NCBI RefSeq assembly: GCF_030272615.1
Contig: NC_081406.1
Location: forward strand, 237,749,922 to 237,813,921
Direction: 5' to 3'
From: Cryptomeria japonica
Lineage: Eukaryota; Streptophyta; Pinopsida; Cupressales; Cupressaceae
DNA: 64,000 bases
Below, in pieces: positions 46,516 to 57,014 of this stretch. The notes under the pieces are model-generated. The model was not told the DNA's origin, did no database searches, and saw only the letters and a program-made list of their open reading frames with translations. Made by a program: the position numbers and the translations under genes. Positions within the stretch are counted from its first letter, which is position 1; each line of letters begins with the position of its first letter.

Positions 46516-46555
46516 TGTGTCCACTTTTTTGCACACTATCCTTCTGCACACACCC
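46516..46555 (-). repeat. Right terminal inverted repeat
   Basis: Ends CACACACCC; the reverse complement matches the left end. Confidence 0.65.
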
Positions 46556-46795
46556 TACTCTACAAATATATTGTAATTTGTTATTAATTTTTGAATAATA
46601 TATTGGGCGGCTTTTGGAGTGTGAGGTTTTTCTCTCGAAAGGGTTTTCCCCAAGTAAATCTGTGTTGTGGTATGCATGTTATTTAAGTTTATTTCTCTTA
46701 AGTTTTTGTAATTTGTGAGGATATGTAAAAAAACTTGCATTACCCTCCTATCAAGGTTAGTGTAGGAAGTTGTTCTGCTACTTAACTTCCTTATA
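46556..46795 (+). repeat. Copia-3 3' LTR, right part
   Basis: Resumes with CTACAAATATATTG and includes GAAAGGGTTTTCCCC, CATTACCCTCC and ACTTCCTTATA, matching the end of the Copia-A1 LTR. Confidence 0.88.
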
Positions 46796-47387
46796 CCAGT
46801 ATCAATTGGGAGACTAATTCATAAACTTAAAATGAGACACAAGTCACTTACCTACATAAGGACCTATGAATCAAAGAAGCAATGAAGTAAGGGTTGCACA
46901 CGTCAATCCCTAATTTTGAAGGGAATTTGTCATCCCATTAGGCTGATTGAATCATTGCGCATCTAGTTTTCCTACCATGAGTCTAGTAGGTCAAAAAACT
47001 AAGGAGATCCAACTTGAATCAAATCAGAGATTACCATTAAATTCGTCACAATTCTACATGAAATAAAATTCATACTTTCATTCTTATATTTTAATGAATT
47101 TTGAGACTATTAATTATTTCCTATTTGCAAATATTGTGGCAAATGAGTTCTCAGTTTTACATCTATGTGAATGGTGAAAGATTAATTTTCAATTTGGACA
47201 AGTTTGTAACATTTACAATTTGCACTTGTAGCACCTACAATTTACATCACAAACCTAAGATTTAAATTTATCAAGTTAGCTATTGTTGTTGAGTAGATGT
47301 TATTGTTTCATTTGAAATTCTAGATCTATAACTAGTTATTCAATTGTAAATCCCAATTTAAGTCATCAAATAATGTGATGAAAGGAA
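46796..47387. other. Unassigned sequence
   Basis: About 590 bp of A/T-rich DNA with no frame, repeat or known motif that I can support. The first bases (CCAGTATCAA) faintly resemble a primer-binding site. Confidence 0.5.
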
Positions 47388-47815
47388 GGTGTACTTGAGT
47401 GATGATTCTTATTGAAATTTTGTTGGTCATGATAATGTTAAAATCATATTTCATCATGCTAAAGGAAAAATATATTAATGGTGTTGCATAACCCTAGATT
47501 AGTAAAGCAATTATTATTTGTGAAAAAACTAATGGATATGGATGTACAAGTAGTATTTTTTGATGCCATATGTAAGATGGTTAGAGGTTCTATGGTGAAT
47601 GCTAAATGTGTCAAATGTGACATATTGTATAATCTTGATGTATGCCTTATTGAATGCAAAAGTACATCTATGAAAACTAACTTTGTGACTATTTCATTAG
47701 AAAAAAAATAGGTTTCATCTTTAACTGACATTTTAATTGACATTTGGCATCTAGATACCTAAGCATGATCCTTTTTTAAATTAATACTACCTATAGAGAA
47801 GACTTTGTTATGAAA
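47388..47815 (+). pseudogene. Copia family A fragment: protease to pre-integrase region
   Basis: Aligns with the Copia-A1 stretch from KVYLGDDSHLD through the LLSVSKLIDAGVQVVFSEAG region to the start of pre-integrase. The longest piece (47478-47711) preserves VKQLLFVKKLMDMDVQVVF. It is cut on the right by the Gypsy-2 LTR. Confidence 0.85.
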
Positions 47816-47829
47816 CTAAATATTATAAC

Positions 47830-48902
47830 TGTGTGTGAAAAGTGGACCTGTATCTGTAACTGGAATACACAACACTTCAATTAAGTCATTAGATGCATGG
47901 TTAGTAAATCAATATTAAATGAATAATAAACCATTACAAAGCGACCCATTGCGTTCTAGTAGATGTGAGTTTAGATTGCTCTCAGATTGCTAACCTATCC
48001 AGTGACCAGACAACACCTAAACGAAGGATTTTTAATCTATATGAGCATGGATTTAAGCTAGATGAATGGAAGATTAATCTAACAAGATTTACGCAATAAA
48101 TGAGATAAATGATCTAAATATGTATGCAATAACTAATATGTGAATATCTAAATGAACAAATATTATTGAACCTAGAGAAAAACAACATGATAAAAATATA
48201 TTCTCCAGGATCCTTGAATGAGAGATGAAGGCCTGAATTTATAGAAAATTTAGAAAGAAACCAAAGGCTGAGATCAAATGATGATGAGCGGTCAAGATTT
48301 TCAAAGAGGAAGCACAATCCAGGTGAATTGATGCGATTCGATGCTTTTTTCAGTTTTTAAAGGAAATTGAACTAAAATTAAGATAAAATCAGGAAAAAAC
48401 TGATTTATTCTCTATTTCATTCAATTTTAATATTTAATTGTTTTAATTGCTTTCTTTGAGATTATTTATCAATTTTTAATTTGTTTTTCAAGATTATCTC
48501 CAATTGATTTCTTTTCTCAATTTTTAATTCTTTTTTTGGTCAATTAATTCCTTTTTTGATTTATTTCCATTTTTGAAAATTTGTGCTCATAATTTCCAAT
48601 TCCTCTTTCTTGATTTGTTTCCTTTTTTGAAGATTTGATGGCAAATTGATTTATTAAATTAAATAAGCTAGGATATTTAATAAAATAAATAAGATAATTG
48701 TTTAAAAATGATTTACTTGGAATGGTCAATTAATTAAATAAATATTTAATTAATATTGAGTGATTAATTTTCCATGTGACATTTGATGATTTTAGAAATT
48801 AATTGTGTGCTCAAGATTTATTTAATTGCCTTTGGTTAGGACCTTGGTGATGTTGTCGAGATTAGGGGCTCATGTTTAGATGACCATTTTTAGGGTATTA
48901 CA
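47830..48902 (-). repeat. Gypsy-2 3' LTR (about 1.07 kb)
   Basis: On the minus strand it begins TGTAATACCC right after the polypurine tract. A TATA box (TATAAATTC, minus strand) lies near 48237-48245. The left limit is approximate, set by the end of the copia fragment; no partner LTR is in the window. Confidence 0.7.
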
Positions 48903-48915
48903 TTTACCCCTCTTT
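48903..48915 (-). promoter_or_regulatory. Gypsy-2 polypurine tract
   Basis: AAAGAGGGGTAAA on the minus strand directly before TGTAATACC. Confidence 0.85.
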
Positions 48916-48989
48916 GAATTAATGTGCGAGCAGTGCGTTGGTTCAAAGAATAGTTGATGTCTAGGAGATACTAGTTCTAAACTTGATTG

Positions 48990-49520
48990 ATCATGAACTA
49001 GATGAAGAGCGAGATGTTTATCTTGTTTCAAAGTGACGAAGTTGAATGAAGTTTGATTAAAGCGATACCGTTCCCAAACTTGATTGAAATTAGGAACGAT
49101 AGAAAACAAAGATACCGAACTTGAACTTGATTGATCAAGAAGCGGATCTTACTGATCTAGAACTTGATTGATCTAGACACAACAAGTGATGATAAAAATC
49201 GATCTTGAACTTGATTGATCAACATACGATGAGCGAAGATAAACTGTCTAGCTTGATCCAAAGCGATGAATACTGAACACCTGCTTAGATTGAGTGTGAT
49301 CAAAGACACTCTTTAAATCCTTGATTGAGTTTAAATGAATAATCATCTTGATGAAAAGCGATGAAACTGATTAACGTTAAGAGATCTATTTAGGTAAAAG
49401 ACAAATATCAACTTGATTTGAAGCGATGAAACTGATATGCCCCTAGAGATTGATTTGATTTAGATGATCGAGAGATATCAACTTGATATAAAGCGATGAA
49501 GTTGAGATGCCCCTAGCGAT
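48990..49520. repeat. Diffuse arrays of AACTTGATTGATC and AAGCGATGAA motifs
   Basis: Five AACTTGATTGA(TC) copies between about 48992 and 49215, then at least four AAGCGATGAA copies (near 49262, 49360, 49422, 49492) with shared flanks such as ATATCAACTTGAT and ATGCCCCTAG. They lie between the 3' LTR and the PMD promoter. Confidence 0.72.
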
Positions 49521-49984
49521 GAGGTCTTATTTGATTTGCTTTAGTTGAAAAAGATGTTTTGCTCGACTTTCGATGAAGATTTGAAAATTTTCCTCGACAT
49601 TTGAAGATGTGAGGTCATAAGGTCACGAATATGCCCCCTCGGGAGTGAAATCGAAAGATAGCGAGGGTAAATGATATTGAGCACAAATTGATTCCGAGGA
49701 ATTTTTGAAAATTTTGCATTGATTGATAAGAAATTGAATGCAAAGTTGATTTGTAGAAATTAAATTGAGATTCAGCATTGATTTATGAGAAATTGAGTGC
49801 AATTAAAGAAGAGAGAATGAGCCTTTGATGAAAAGCGCTAAGTGGTCCATACTTTGTGAAATTGACTAGCAAATTGATCTCGAATTTTGATTTCGATCCC
49901 AAAAATAGAGTCAGAATGGGCAAATTAGCTAAGGGTACAACTTTTCATGACCATCGAAGCAAGTTGAAAAATTAGGTTTTTGGC

Positions 49985-49991
49985 TATATAT
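49985..49991 (+). promoter_or_regulatory. TATA box of the PMD gene, Gypsy-2
   Basis: TTTGGCTATATATGGGAC, about 75-80 bp upstream of the exon 1 ATG, mirroring the Gypsy-1 arrangement. Confidence 0.55.
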
Positions 49992-50065
49992 GGGACAAAA
50001 GTGTCATTTTCAATTCATTTTAAGCCCCCAAAGTTTGAAAATTCAAAAAGCCTTCTGCAAGAAAA

Positions 50066-50140
50066 ATGGTTGTCCCTACTCGCAAGCATCGATTCGAGCA
50101 CCAAAGACGACATAATCGATCGCGACACTATGAGCCACCA
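50066..50140 (+). CDS. PMD gene of Gypsy-2, exon 1 (25 codons)
   Basis: ATG at 50066, beginning MVVPTRKHRFEHQRRHNR and ending YEPP, followed at once by the consensus donor GTAAGT. Length, phase and the KHRFE core match Gypsy-1 exon 1. It is intact although exon 2 is not. Confidence 0.72.
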
Positions 50141-50604
50141 GTAAGTGATCTATCCTAAGCCTGTTATTCATTCCAAATTTGAATTTTTTTGTTGATTTTT
50201 CAAGTTTTTTGGCATGTTGAGTTTGGTTTTCTCGTTTTGTCATGCGAGACAGGATCCTGTCGCGTACGACAAACTGCTAAATTTTATTTTGTCATTTCAG
50301 ACCATTAGATTTGTCATTCTAGAACCACCCTTGTGTCGTACGACAACCTTCTTGAAAGACCATTTTGTCGTCTGAGGTCTAATCTTTTTTCGTTTGGGAG
50401 TATTTTGTCGTACGGGGCTCAATTCTAACTCGTACGAGTTTCTGTTCTTCTGTGTTTTGTCATTTGGAAAATAGTGAGCATTTTTAAAGGTCTAAACTTG
50501 AAATTTTGTTTTTGTAATTGACGTAGTTGGATTTGCATGATGTTTTACTCCTCTTGTAGGCTTATTTGGAATGTATTCTGATACTCCATTGTTTGATTTC
50601 GTAG
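50141..50604 (+). other. Predicted phase-0 intron of the Gypsy-2 PMD gene (464 bp)
   Basis: GTAAGT donor at 50141; acceptor TTTGATTTCGTAG ending 50604. Joining there keeps exon 2 in frame with the PMD reading, whereas the next AG (50630) would not. The intron contains the TTTTGTC(G/A)T motif array. Confidence 0.7.
50232..50470 (+). repeat. Array of TTTTGTC(G/A)T(ACG) motifs with CGTACG palindromes
   Basis: Nine to ten occurrences: TTTTGTCATGCGAG, TGTCGCGTACGAC, TTTTGTCATTTC, TTTGTCATTC, TGTGTCGTACGACAA, TTTTGTCGTCTG, TTTTGTCGTACGGGG, CTCGTACGAG and TTTTGTCATTTGG. Three contain the self-complementary TCGTACGA or CGTACG core. Confidence 0.82.
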
Positions 50605-52439
50605 GTTCGATTTCCTCATGTTCTCTTCAGGTGTGTTTATCCACCTACCATGACTTTAGTTTGGCAGCTATCAAAGGTTGAGAAAGCTCATATTGACTTG
50701 TGCGGCTTGACATATCTATTGAGATTACCCAATATCCATGTGAATCACGGTATGCTCACATCATTGGTAGAGAGATTCCATTTTGAGCATAACACATTTC
50801 ATTTACTAGTTGGGGAGATGACCACCACTCTCGAGGATGTATATGGGATCCTTTGTCTCCCTTTTGCTGGGGATAAGGTGGACTACGATTCCGGACACCT
50901 TCCCGAATTATAGGTAGTAAGGAATCTCTTCAGGGATTCTGATATCCTGACACAGTCCATCAGTTGGGATAGCATGATGACTAGGTATAGTGATGAGTTT
51001 CCTCTGGCTTGCTTCCTAGCAGGGTTTATTGGCTATTTTATGATGCCAGATAGAGCTCAGTAGGGATTTCAGTGTGAATGGGGCCAGATGTTGGAGAGAT
51101 TGATGGAGACCCCCTAGAGGCTTGGCTGGGGTTCATGCATATTAGCCCACATGTATTGTGAGATGCATGAGATAGTGTATAAAGAGGGCAAGAGCATGGC
51201 CACTGGTGTTTTTATCTTATAGGTTTGGGCTTGGGAGCACCTTCCAATTTATCAGCCCATTGTTGATGATAGTAGAGAGCTTGGGCAGCCAGTTGTATAT
51301 AGGTATGTCAATTACGTTACACAACCCCATCTAGGGAAGATAGATTTTTGGCGGTAGCAATTGGATGACCTGATAGCCGTAGTATGGAGGCCTTACAGAT
51401 GCTTAGAGCCATGAGATGACTGGAGGCTGGTATGCAGGGACCTTTTTGTTACTCGCCCTCTTATTGGCAGATCACAGATGATAGTGGAGCGCTTTGTAGT
51501 ATCACGAGTGATGAGGCACTATGGCCAGCCTCGAGGAGTATCACAGGAGTTTACAGCATATGCCCGATATGCTGATGAGGAGAGGCATGGGTGGTCATTG
51601 AGGTTGTCCTATGCCTTGACCATGTAGTAGCTGACTGGTCTATGGAGATTGAGATGGGATTACCTGAGTGATATTACAGATGTAGGGGTATTGCCCCAGT
51701 ATAGAGATTATTTTCAGCAGCATCCATTCCCTCATTTGATGGATCTAGTTGACCAGGCTCCTCATATTGAGGAGGTTGAGGATGATGCCCCTGCGTAGTG
51801 ACAGGGACAAGGTTAGAGGCAGGGCTAGAGATAGGGATAGAGAGCTGAGGCTCTGAGGCAGATAGGTGGTGATCCTGGTGCTAGTAGTAGCAGGGTTCCA
51901 GCTGATGTGGGACATTGAAGGGGTGAGGGTGGATCACTTGCGGGTATAGGTGTGAGATTGGGTGGGGTAGAGGAGGAGCAAGCGTCCTTAAGACAGGTCC
52001 GTCAGTAGTGAGAGGAGCAGGGTGGTGCTGGAGGTGGACAAGGGGTGGAGAGCCTATGAGAGAGTAGGGGACAGACGTTGGATGATCGAAGAGGGCACGT
52101 TTAGTGGAGCTGTAGTCACAGTTGACAGTGGCTCAGACTCAGCTGGTGAAGTGAGACTGACAACTTGGTGATCTTAGGGTTGAGCACAATCGCCAGATCT
52201 TAGAGATGAGAATAGAGATGAGAGCAGAGATAGAGTCATTGCAACAGGAGGTCCTTCACCAGACTAGTAGGGTAGCCTACTATGTTGCAGCATATAGTGT
52301 TGCAGTTCTAGTTGCGTAGCAGGTTATACCCTACTCACAGTATATGGAAAGTTCAGAGGGATCTCGGGTACCTCGTCAAGATCCCAGTCATCAGGCTCCA
52401 CCTCCTCCACCAGGCGACATGGGAGAGGCCCAGAGCTAG
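50605..52439 (+). pseudogene. PMD gene of Gypsy-2, exon 2, decayed
   Basis: Reads through the plant mobile domain with many stops: LPNIHVNHGMLTSLVERFHF, NTFHLLVGEMTTTLEDVYGI, GSCILAHMYCEMHEIVYKEG, VWAWEHLPIYQPI and QPHLGKIDFWR, parallel to Gypsy-1. The first stop is a TAG at 50911-50913, then about ten more, mostly TAG. After about 51800 it becomes Gly/Arg-rich and helical, as in Gypsy-1, with at least one frameshift before the end near 52437. Confidence 0.88.
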
Positions 52440-52563
52440 ATATTCTTTTTGTAGCTGTGATATTTTTTTGTAGACACACCCATTTTTTGTAGCCACACGA
52501 TTCTTGCTCCGATGGAAGTTTTTATATGTCATTGGACATCATTTTGTACTCTTATACTTGATA

Positions 52564-52602
<39 letters not shown>

Positions 52603-53780
52603 AGATCCGATTTGAGTTCATTATACTTGTGTTGATTCAATTTTTGAGATTCTTTCTATATGCTTTATTCTACATGTATGCATTTCTTCCCAGTAGAGAT
52701 GTATGTAATGCAACTGATCATGGATTTCTATTTTTGTTTCTTTTCATATGCAAATAGATGAATGTGCAACTAATTAATGAATAATGCAAATTTGTCATTT
52801 TTCTATGCAATAAGATGGATGCAGATGAGTGAATAATGAAATATATGAATCTATATTAAATGTTTATGTATGCAGCTAAACATCTCAAAAACACAAGTAC
52901 TCGATCGGAGAAAGATGAAAAGAGACCACTTAGCTAAAAAATGATGAAGCTTCCAGCGCTCATGCAGAAAATAAGGAGATCGTTGTTACCATATCGAAAT
53001 CACTCTAAATTCACGAGATGCAAAATGAAATGCAAAATGATATGCAAAATGAGATGCTATTCACTGGACTTTGAAAAGCTTAATTTTCATCATTGAGCAT
53101 TTTACAATTATGGTAGGCAGAATAAAGTTCATTTCTTTGCATAAGAAATATTAATTATCTTGTCCGCAATGACCCTTTTTCATTCATATCCTTGGACAAA
53201 TTTCGCAGGGACCTGGATTGCATGATAAAGAAATTTCCTCAAAATAGACAAAGAAATGATTGGAACCTCCCCGTAGCATTCAAATAAGCGGAGTTGAGGT
53301 ATGTGAGGCGATTTCACCTTGATGTGAAGGCTCTTGTCATAGACACCCAGCTAATTTAGATGTTTCCAGATCATTGGGATCATTCCTACAAGCAGAAAAC
53401 AAGAAAATATTATGCCCCCAATCCTTGCTCCTCTTGGTCACAATAGACTTCCTTGAGTTACTCAGAGGGATAATAATTGAAAACCAATATACAAGATAGC
53501 ACACAAAGAAAATTTGCATGCATAGCTCAAACTGTTTAGTGAATGTTTTCCATTTTGTTGTTTTGCTTGTTTACTCAGTGATAAAACTCTTTAGTAGTCA
53601 GGAGACAAGTGACTGACTTGGAGTGGATTACCTAAGACTAGGACATTGATCAATTTCAAGCCATGAGGGGTCCAACAAACCAAGATGTCACAAAAACTAA
53701 AATATGTACAAGCAAAAGCAAAGACACATGAAAGTGGAAATGTCAATGTTGCGTTGATAGATGGAGCGCTTGAGTACAAG
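52440..53780. other. Gypsy-2 spacer between PMD gene and pol
   Basis: No gene. It includes an AT microsatellite (52566-52598) and three GCAAAATGA-type units (about 53018-53055). Confidence 0.65.
52566..52598. repeat. (AT)n microsatellite
   Basis: About 16 AT units. Confidence 0.95.
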
Positions 53781-54060
53781 AGGTGCATGTTTGCCAGGTT
53801 TTCACCTGCTTGGCAAAGATATTTGTTTACCAAGGTGCCTGTCTACCAGGTTTTCACCAAGGCATTTTCTCTCTTTTTTCCTTTTTTTTCTTCTGTTTTT
53901 CTTTTTCTTTTTATCTCTTTTTTCTTCAGGACTTTTTCTGATTTTTATGATTTCTTCATGACTTTTTCTGATTTTTAGGATCTTTTTCAGGACATTTTCT
54001 GATTTTTAGGATTTTTTTTCAAGACATTTTAGCTACATAAACTAATAGAGCAGAGAATAT
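53781..54060 (-). repeat. Gypsy-2 post-pol spacer with ACTTTTTCTGATTTTTAGGA-type repeats
   Basis: Three to four units of about 30 bp with TTTTCTGATTTTTAGGA, preceded by GTTTGCCAGGTTTTCACC and GGTGCC boxes that are the reverse complement of the Gypsy-1 block at 32430-32490. Shared spacer architecture confirms common ancestry. Confidence 0.72.
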
Positions 54061-54163
54061 TTAGGCGAAGAATTTCTTCAGATGGATGGTGTTGATCGGT
54101 TCGCAGAGTTGTTCCCCTTTCGATTGCTAGCATATGTGCTGAGCATGATGACATGATAATGTA

Positions 54164-55544
54164 TGTTGTCATTGATGTCAATATGTTGAAGTATGAACCG
54201 TTATGTTGTAGAAAGCAAACTAGAAAAGAGAACTAGTATGATTATGTAAACCAGTATTTGTGAAAAAGTGAAGCGGTATGTTTGATCAAGGTGAACTGGT
54301 ATGTTGGAATGAGAACCGCTAAATGGAAGTTTTGTATCAGGGTTTTTCAGTTGATGCATTCCAAGATTGTGCGATCTAACCGATGACACACTATGATGAT
54401 TTAGCATTGTAATGAAGACCAGATAAGTGTTGCCATGTCAGCCTTGTGCGCGTGAAGGATTTCCTTGAGGATCTTGCATTGAGATTGATCCTATCTACCT
54501 CGGGAATGTGTGAAGTCTCTATAAATGATGGAGAGCACGTGATGAGTTATCAACTTCCTGAAGTGACAAAGAATGAATGTTGGAGAACGTCTTGAGATCT
54601 GTTCAAGACTATTGTATTCGATGCAGTATGATTAACGATCAAGATTGAACCGACTGGATTATAAAACCTAAATGTTTAGGGTTTAGGGTTTATGCTACCG
54701 ACCTATCTATTTCCTATAAGGTCGATGATGTTTTTCATTTTGAAGTTGTTGGCAAATGTTATGTGTGTATTCCAGTGAGTGATACTTGATTCTTGCCAGA
54801 CCAGAGAAATGTGTTGATACCTGTAGAGTGTGATTGCAAAAGAAAAGGAGCTAAAGTGGATCTGCCTTGGCATTGAGTGTTGTTATCAGATCAGTGTATT
54901 ACTTGTTGACTTCTAACCATTTCAGTAGTTAGAAAATCCCTTAACCAAGTAGCTTTAATAGGCTTTTGTGTAAATCCTTTAACAAGGTGACTTAATTCAA
55001 TGAGTTCCTCAAATCCTCTTATGAGGTAACCTTTAACCAGGTATTTAGCCATCCCTTAACTGGGTGATCCCTAGTAGGACCTATTGTAATACTCTTTAAC
55101 CGGACTAGGCTCCTAACAAAGCGGACTTCAAAAAAGTTGAAAGAGTAGCTTGTGGGTATTCATCCCCACCGTGGTTTTTCTCAGTTGGGTTTCCATGTGA
55201 AAAATATTAGTGTGTCATGTGGGATGCCTTTCATGTGATGGTTTAGTGTTTTATGTCAAAGTGGTACAACATGTTGAACTAGCAGTAATTATATTTCTGA
55301 TGATAGATTACTTGTTTATGCATAAGGGTGAAGTGGAAATGAGGTAGTAGATTGTGTGAAAAGCTAAGAGTTGTCGGTTTATGTCTTTCTCATTCTCACT
55401 ATGTTTTACCAGTAGTAATCTGATTTAGACCAGTGTTATTGCTTGCCATTCAAGTGCAGTGTTTGCAGTCAAACTGGTTGAGGGAAAGTGTTTTTGTCTG
55501 TACTGATTCACCCCCCCCCTCTCAGTGTCAATTTGGTACTAACT
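54164..55544 (+). repeat. Copia LTR (solo or truncated) in Gypsy-2
   Basis: Begins TGTTGTCATTGATGTC. TATA box TATAAAT at 54520-54526. It contains the CCGTGGTTTTTCTC box and ends with a run of nine C, CTCTCAGTG and GGTACTAAC. The same family as the Copia-5 LTR, opposite orientation. No primer-binding site, gag or second LTR is attached, and no clear target duplication is visible. Confidence 0.72.
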
Positions 55545-57014
55545 GTTTATAATTTATTCATCACCGATGTTGAAGGTTGATAGGCATCAGAGCCAAAAGT
55601 TGTAGTAACAATATAGGGACCCAGCCAGTTGGGTTCAAACTTCCCTTTGTTGTCTCGAAACTATTGATTTTTAGGATTTTCTCTTAGAACTAGGTCACCA
55701 ACCTAAAATTCTTGGTGTCGAACCTTTTTGTTATATCGTCTGGACATTCTCTTTTGATACACTCTGAGATGATCAAACACCACTTGTTAACGCTCATCTA
55801 GCAATTCAAGCTCTTGCAATCTAGACATTCTATAGTCTTCATCAGTAACAAGATTTTGCAAAGAAACTCGTAGAGATGGTATTTCTACTTCAATAGGTAA
55901 TACTTCTTCGGACCCATACACCAAAGAAAAAGGTGTAGCCCCAGTAGGTATTCTGATACTTGTTCTATAAGCCCATAATGCTTGACTGAGCTGTAGATGC
56001 CAATCCTTCCTGGATTTGTTCACTGTTCTATGCAAGATAGTCAGTAGGCTTTTGTTAGATGCATTTGCTTCTCCATTATCTTGAGGGTAATATACTGATG
56101 ACCAGTGTTGTTTTATTTTAAATTTCTCACAAAGTTTGTCTAGATCTTTGTTCTTGAACTGTCCTCCATTGTCAGTTATAATGGATGAAGGTATACCACA
56201 CCTACAGATGATATAATTAAGAATAAAGAGAGCTACTTGTTTGCCGGTTGCTTTGATGAGCGGAACTGCTTCTACCCACTTAGTGAAGTACTCAGTGGCA
56301 GTGATAATAAATCTATGTCCATTAGATGATGCAGGATATATTTGGCCAATTAGATCAAATGCCCACTGTTGAAAGGGCCAATGTGTCACAAAGGGTATGA
56401 GATCCCTTGCTGGAGCATGGATAAGGTGCCCATGCAGTTGACACTTTTCACAAGTTTTATCAGATTTAATAGCTTCTTTCTCCATGTCTAGCCAGTAGTA
56501 GCCAGCCCTTAGTAGTTTTCGTTCTAAAGTTAGACCGTTCAAATGGGATCCACAAACACCTTCATGAACCTCAGATAATGCACGTTGGGACTCCTTAGTT
56601 TCTAGACATCTAAGCAAATTATTATCTAAACCTCGCCTGAATAGGTCGTTAGCAATGATGACGTATCGTGATGCATTTCGGATTAGGTTCCTTTTTTCAT
56701 TTTAGGAAAGATTAGCAGGAACAACTTGGTCACATAGGTAAGAGTAAATGTGGCTATAACAAGATGAGTCATGTCCAATAATAGAACAGACTATCTGGGA
56801 CTTGGGAGAATCATAGGCAAGATAATGTAACTCTTCCACCAGGAATTCAAAGTGAAAATTAGATTCTTGTAGATGTGGTATAGATGCCAAAGTGGCCATT
56901 ACATCCCCTGCTCTATTTGTTGTTTTGGGGATCTGCTGAAATGATACAAAGGTAAAGTAATTCTTGAGATCATCCACCATTCTCTTATAAGGCATCAATT
57001 TCTCATCTCTTGTC
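55545..57014 (-). pseudogene. Gypsy-2 pol: C-terminal part (integrase)
   Basis: Minus-strand frame with stops at 56702 and 55787. Integrase shows KTCEKCQLHGHL zinc-binding residues, AFDLIGQIYP (first Asp) and ITDNGGQFKN (second Asp). It reads QDNGEANASN where Gypsy-1 has GNGQAEASN, so the catalytic Glu of DD35E is replaced by Asn. C-terminal NWLGPYIVT and GSDAYQ correspond to the Gypsy-1 tail. The upstream piece 56702-56998 is the region after the second RNase H. It ends near the inserted copia LTR. Confidence 0.9.

Larger units (their letters stand above)
41874..46555. mobile_element. Probable TIR DNA transposon inserted in Copia-3 LTR
   Basis: Left end GGGTAAGTGCACCAATATGG, then GTGTGCAAAA and AAGTGGACAC. 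The right end, reverse-complemented, reads GGGTGTGTGCA, GTGTGCAAAA, AAGTGGACAC. These are about 40-48-bp terminal inverted repeats with one indel of about 10 bp. Subterminal copies of a GCGTATGGGGTTTT-like motif lie near both ends (42740-42835 and 46225-46455). No clear target duplication and no recognisable transposase, so the superfamily is not assigned and it is probably non-autonomous. A copia remnant sits inside it. Confidence 0.62.
11448..46795 (+). mobile_element. Copia-3: old Ty1/copia element, host of nested insertions
   Basis: Same family as the intact Copia-A1. Its pieces are partial 5' LTR 11448-11851, gag to RT 11852-14722, RT to RNase H from 39852 (resuming after Gypsy-1), and a 3' LTR from 41216 that is split by a DNA transposon and resumes at 46556-46795. 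The coding region has many stops, often where the intact relative has CAG or CAA, as expected from cytosine deamination. The first about 485 bp of the 5' LTR are missing, apparently because Copia-2 inserted there. Confidence 0.9.

Noticed and set aside
46796-47815. A further copia with its own 5' LTR formed by 46556-46795
   Set aside because: The primer-binding-site resemblance is weak and no gag lies between 46796 and 47387; better explained as flanking DNA plus a separate fragment.
55575-55590. GGCATCAGAGCC as a copia primer-binding site after the 54164-55544 LTR
   Set aside because: On the minus strand it codes GSDA, aligning with GSGA in the Gypsy-1 pol tail, so it is gypsy coding sequence. 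It also lies more than 30 bp from the LTR end.
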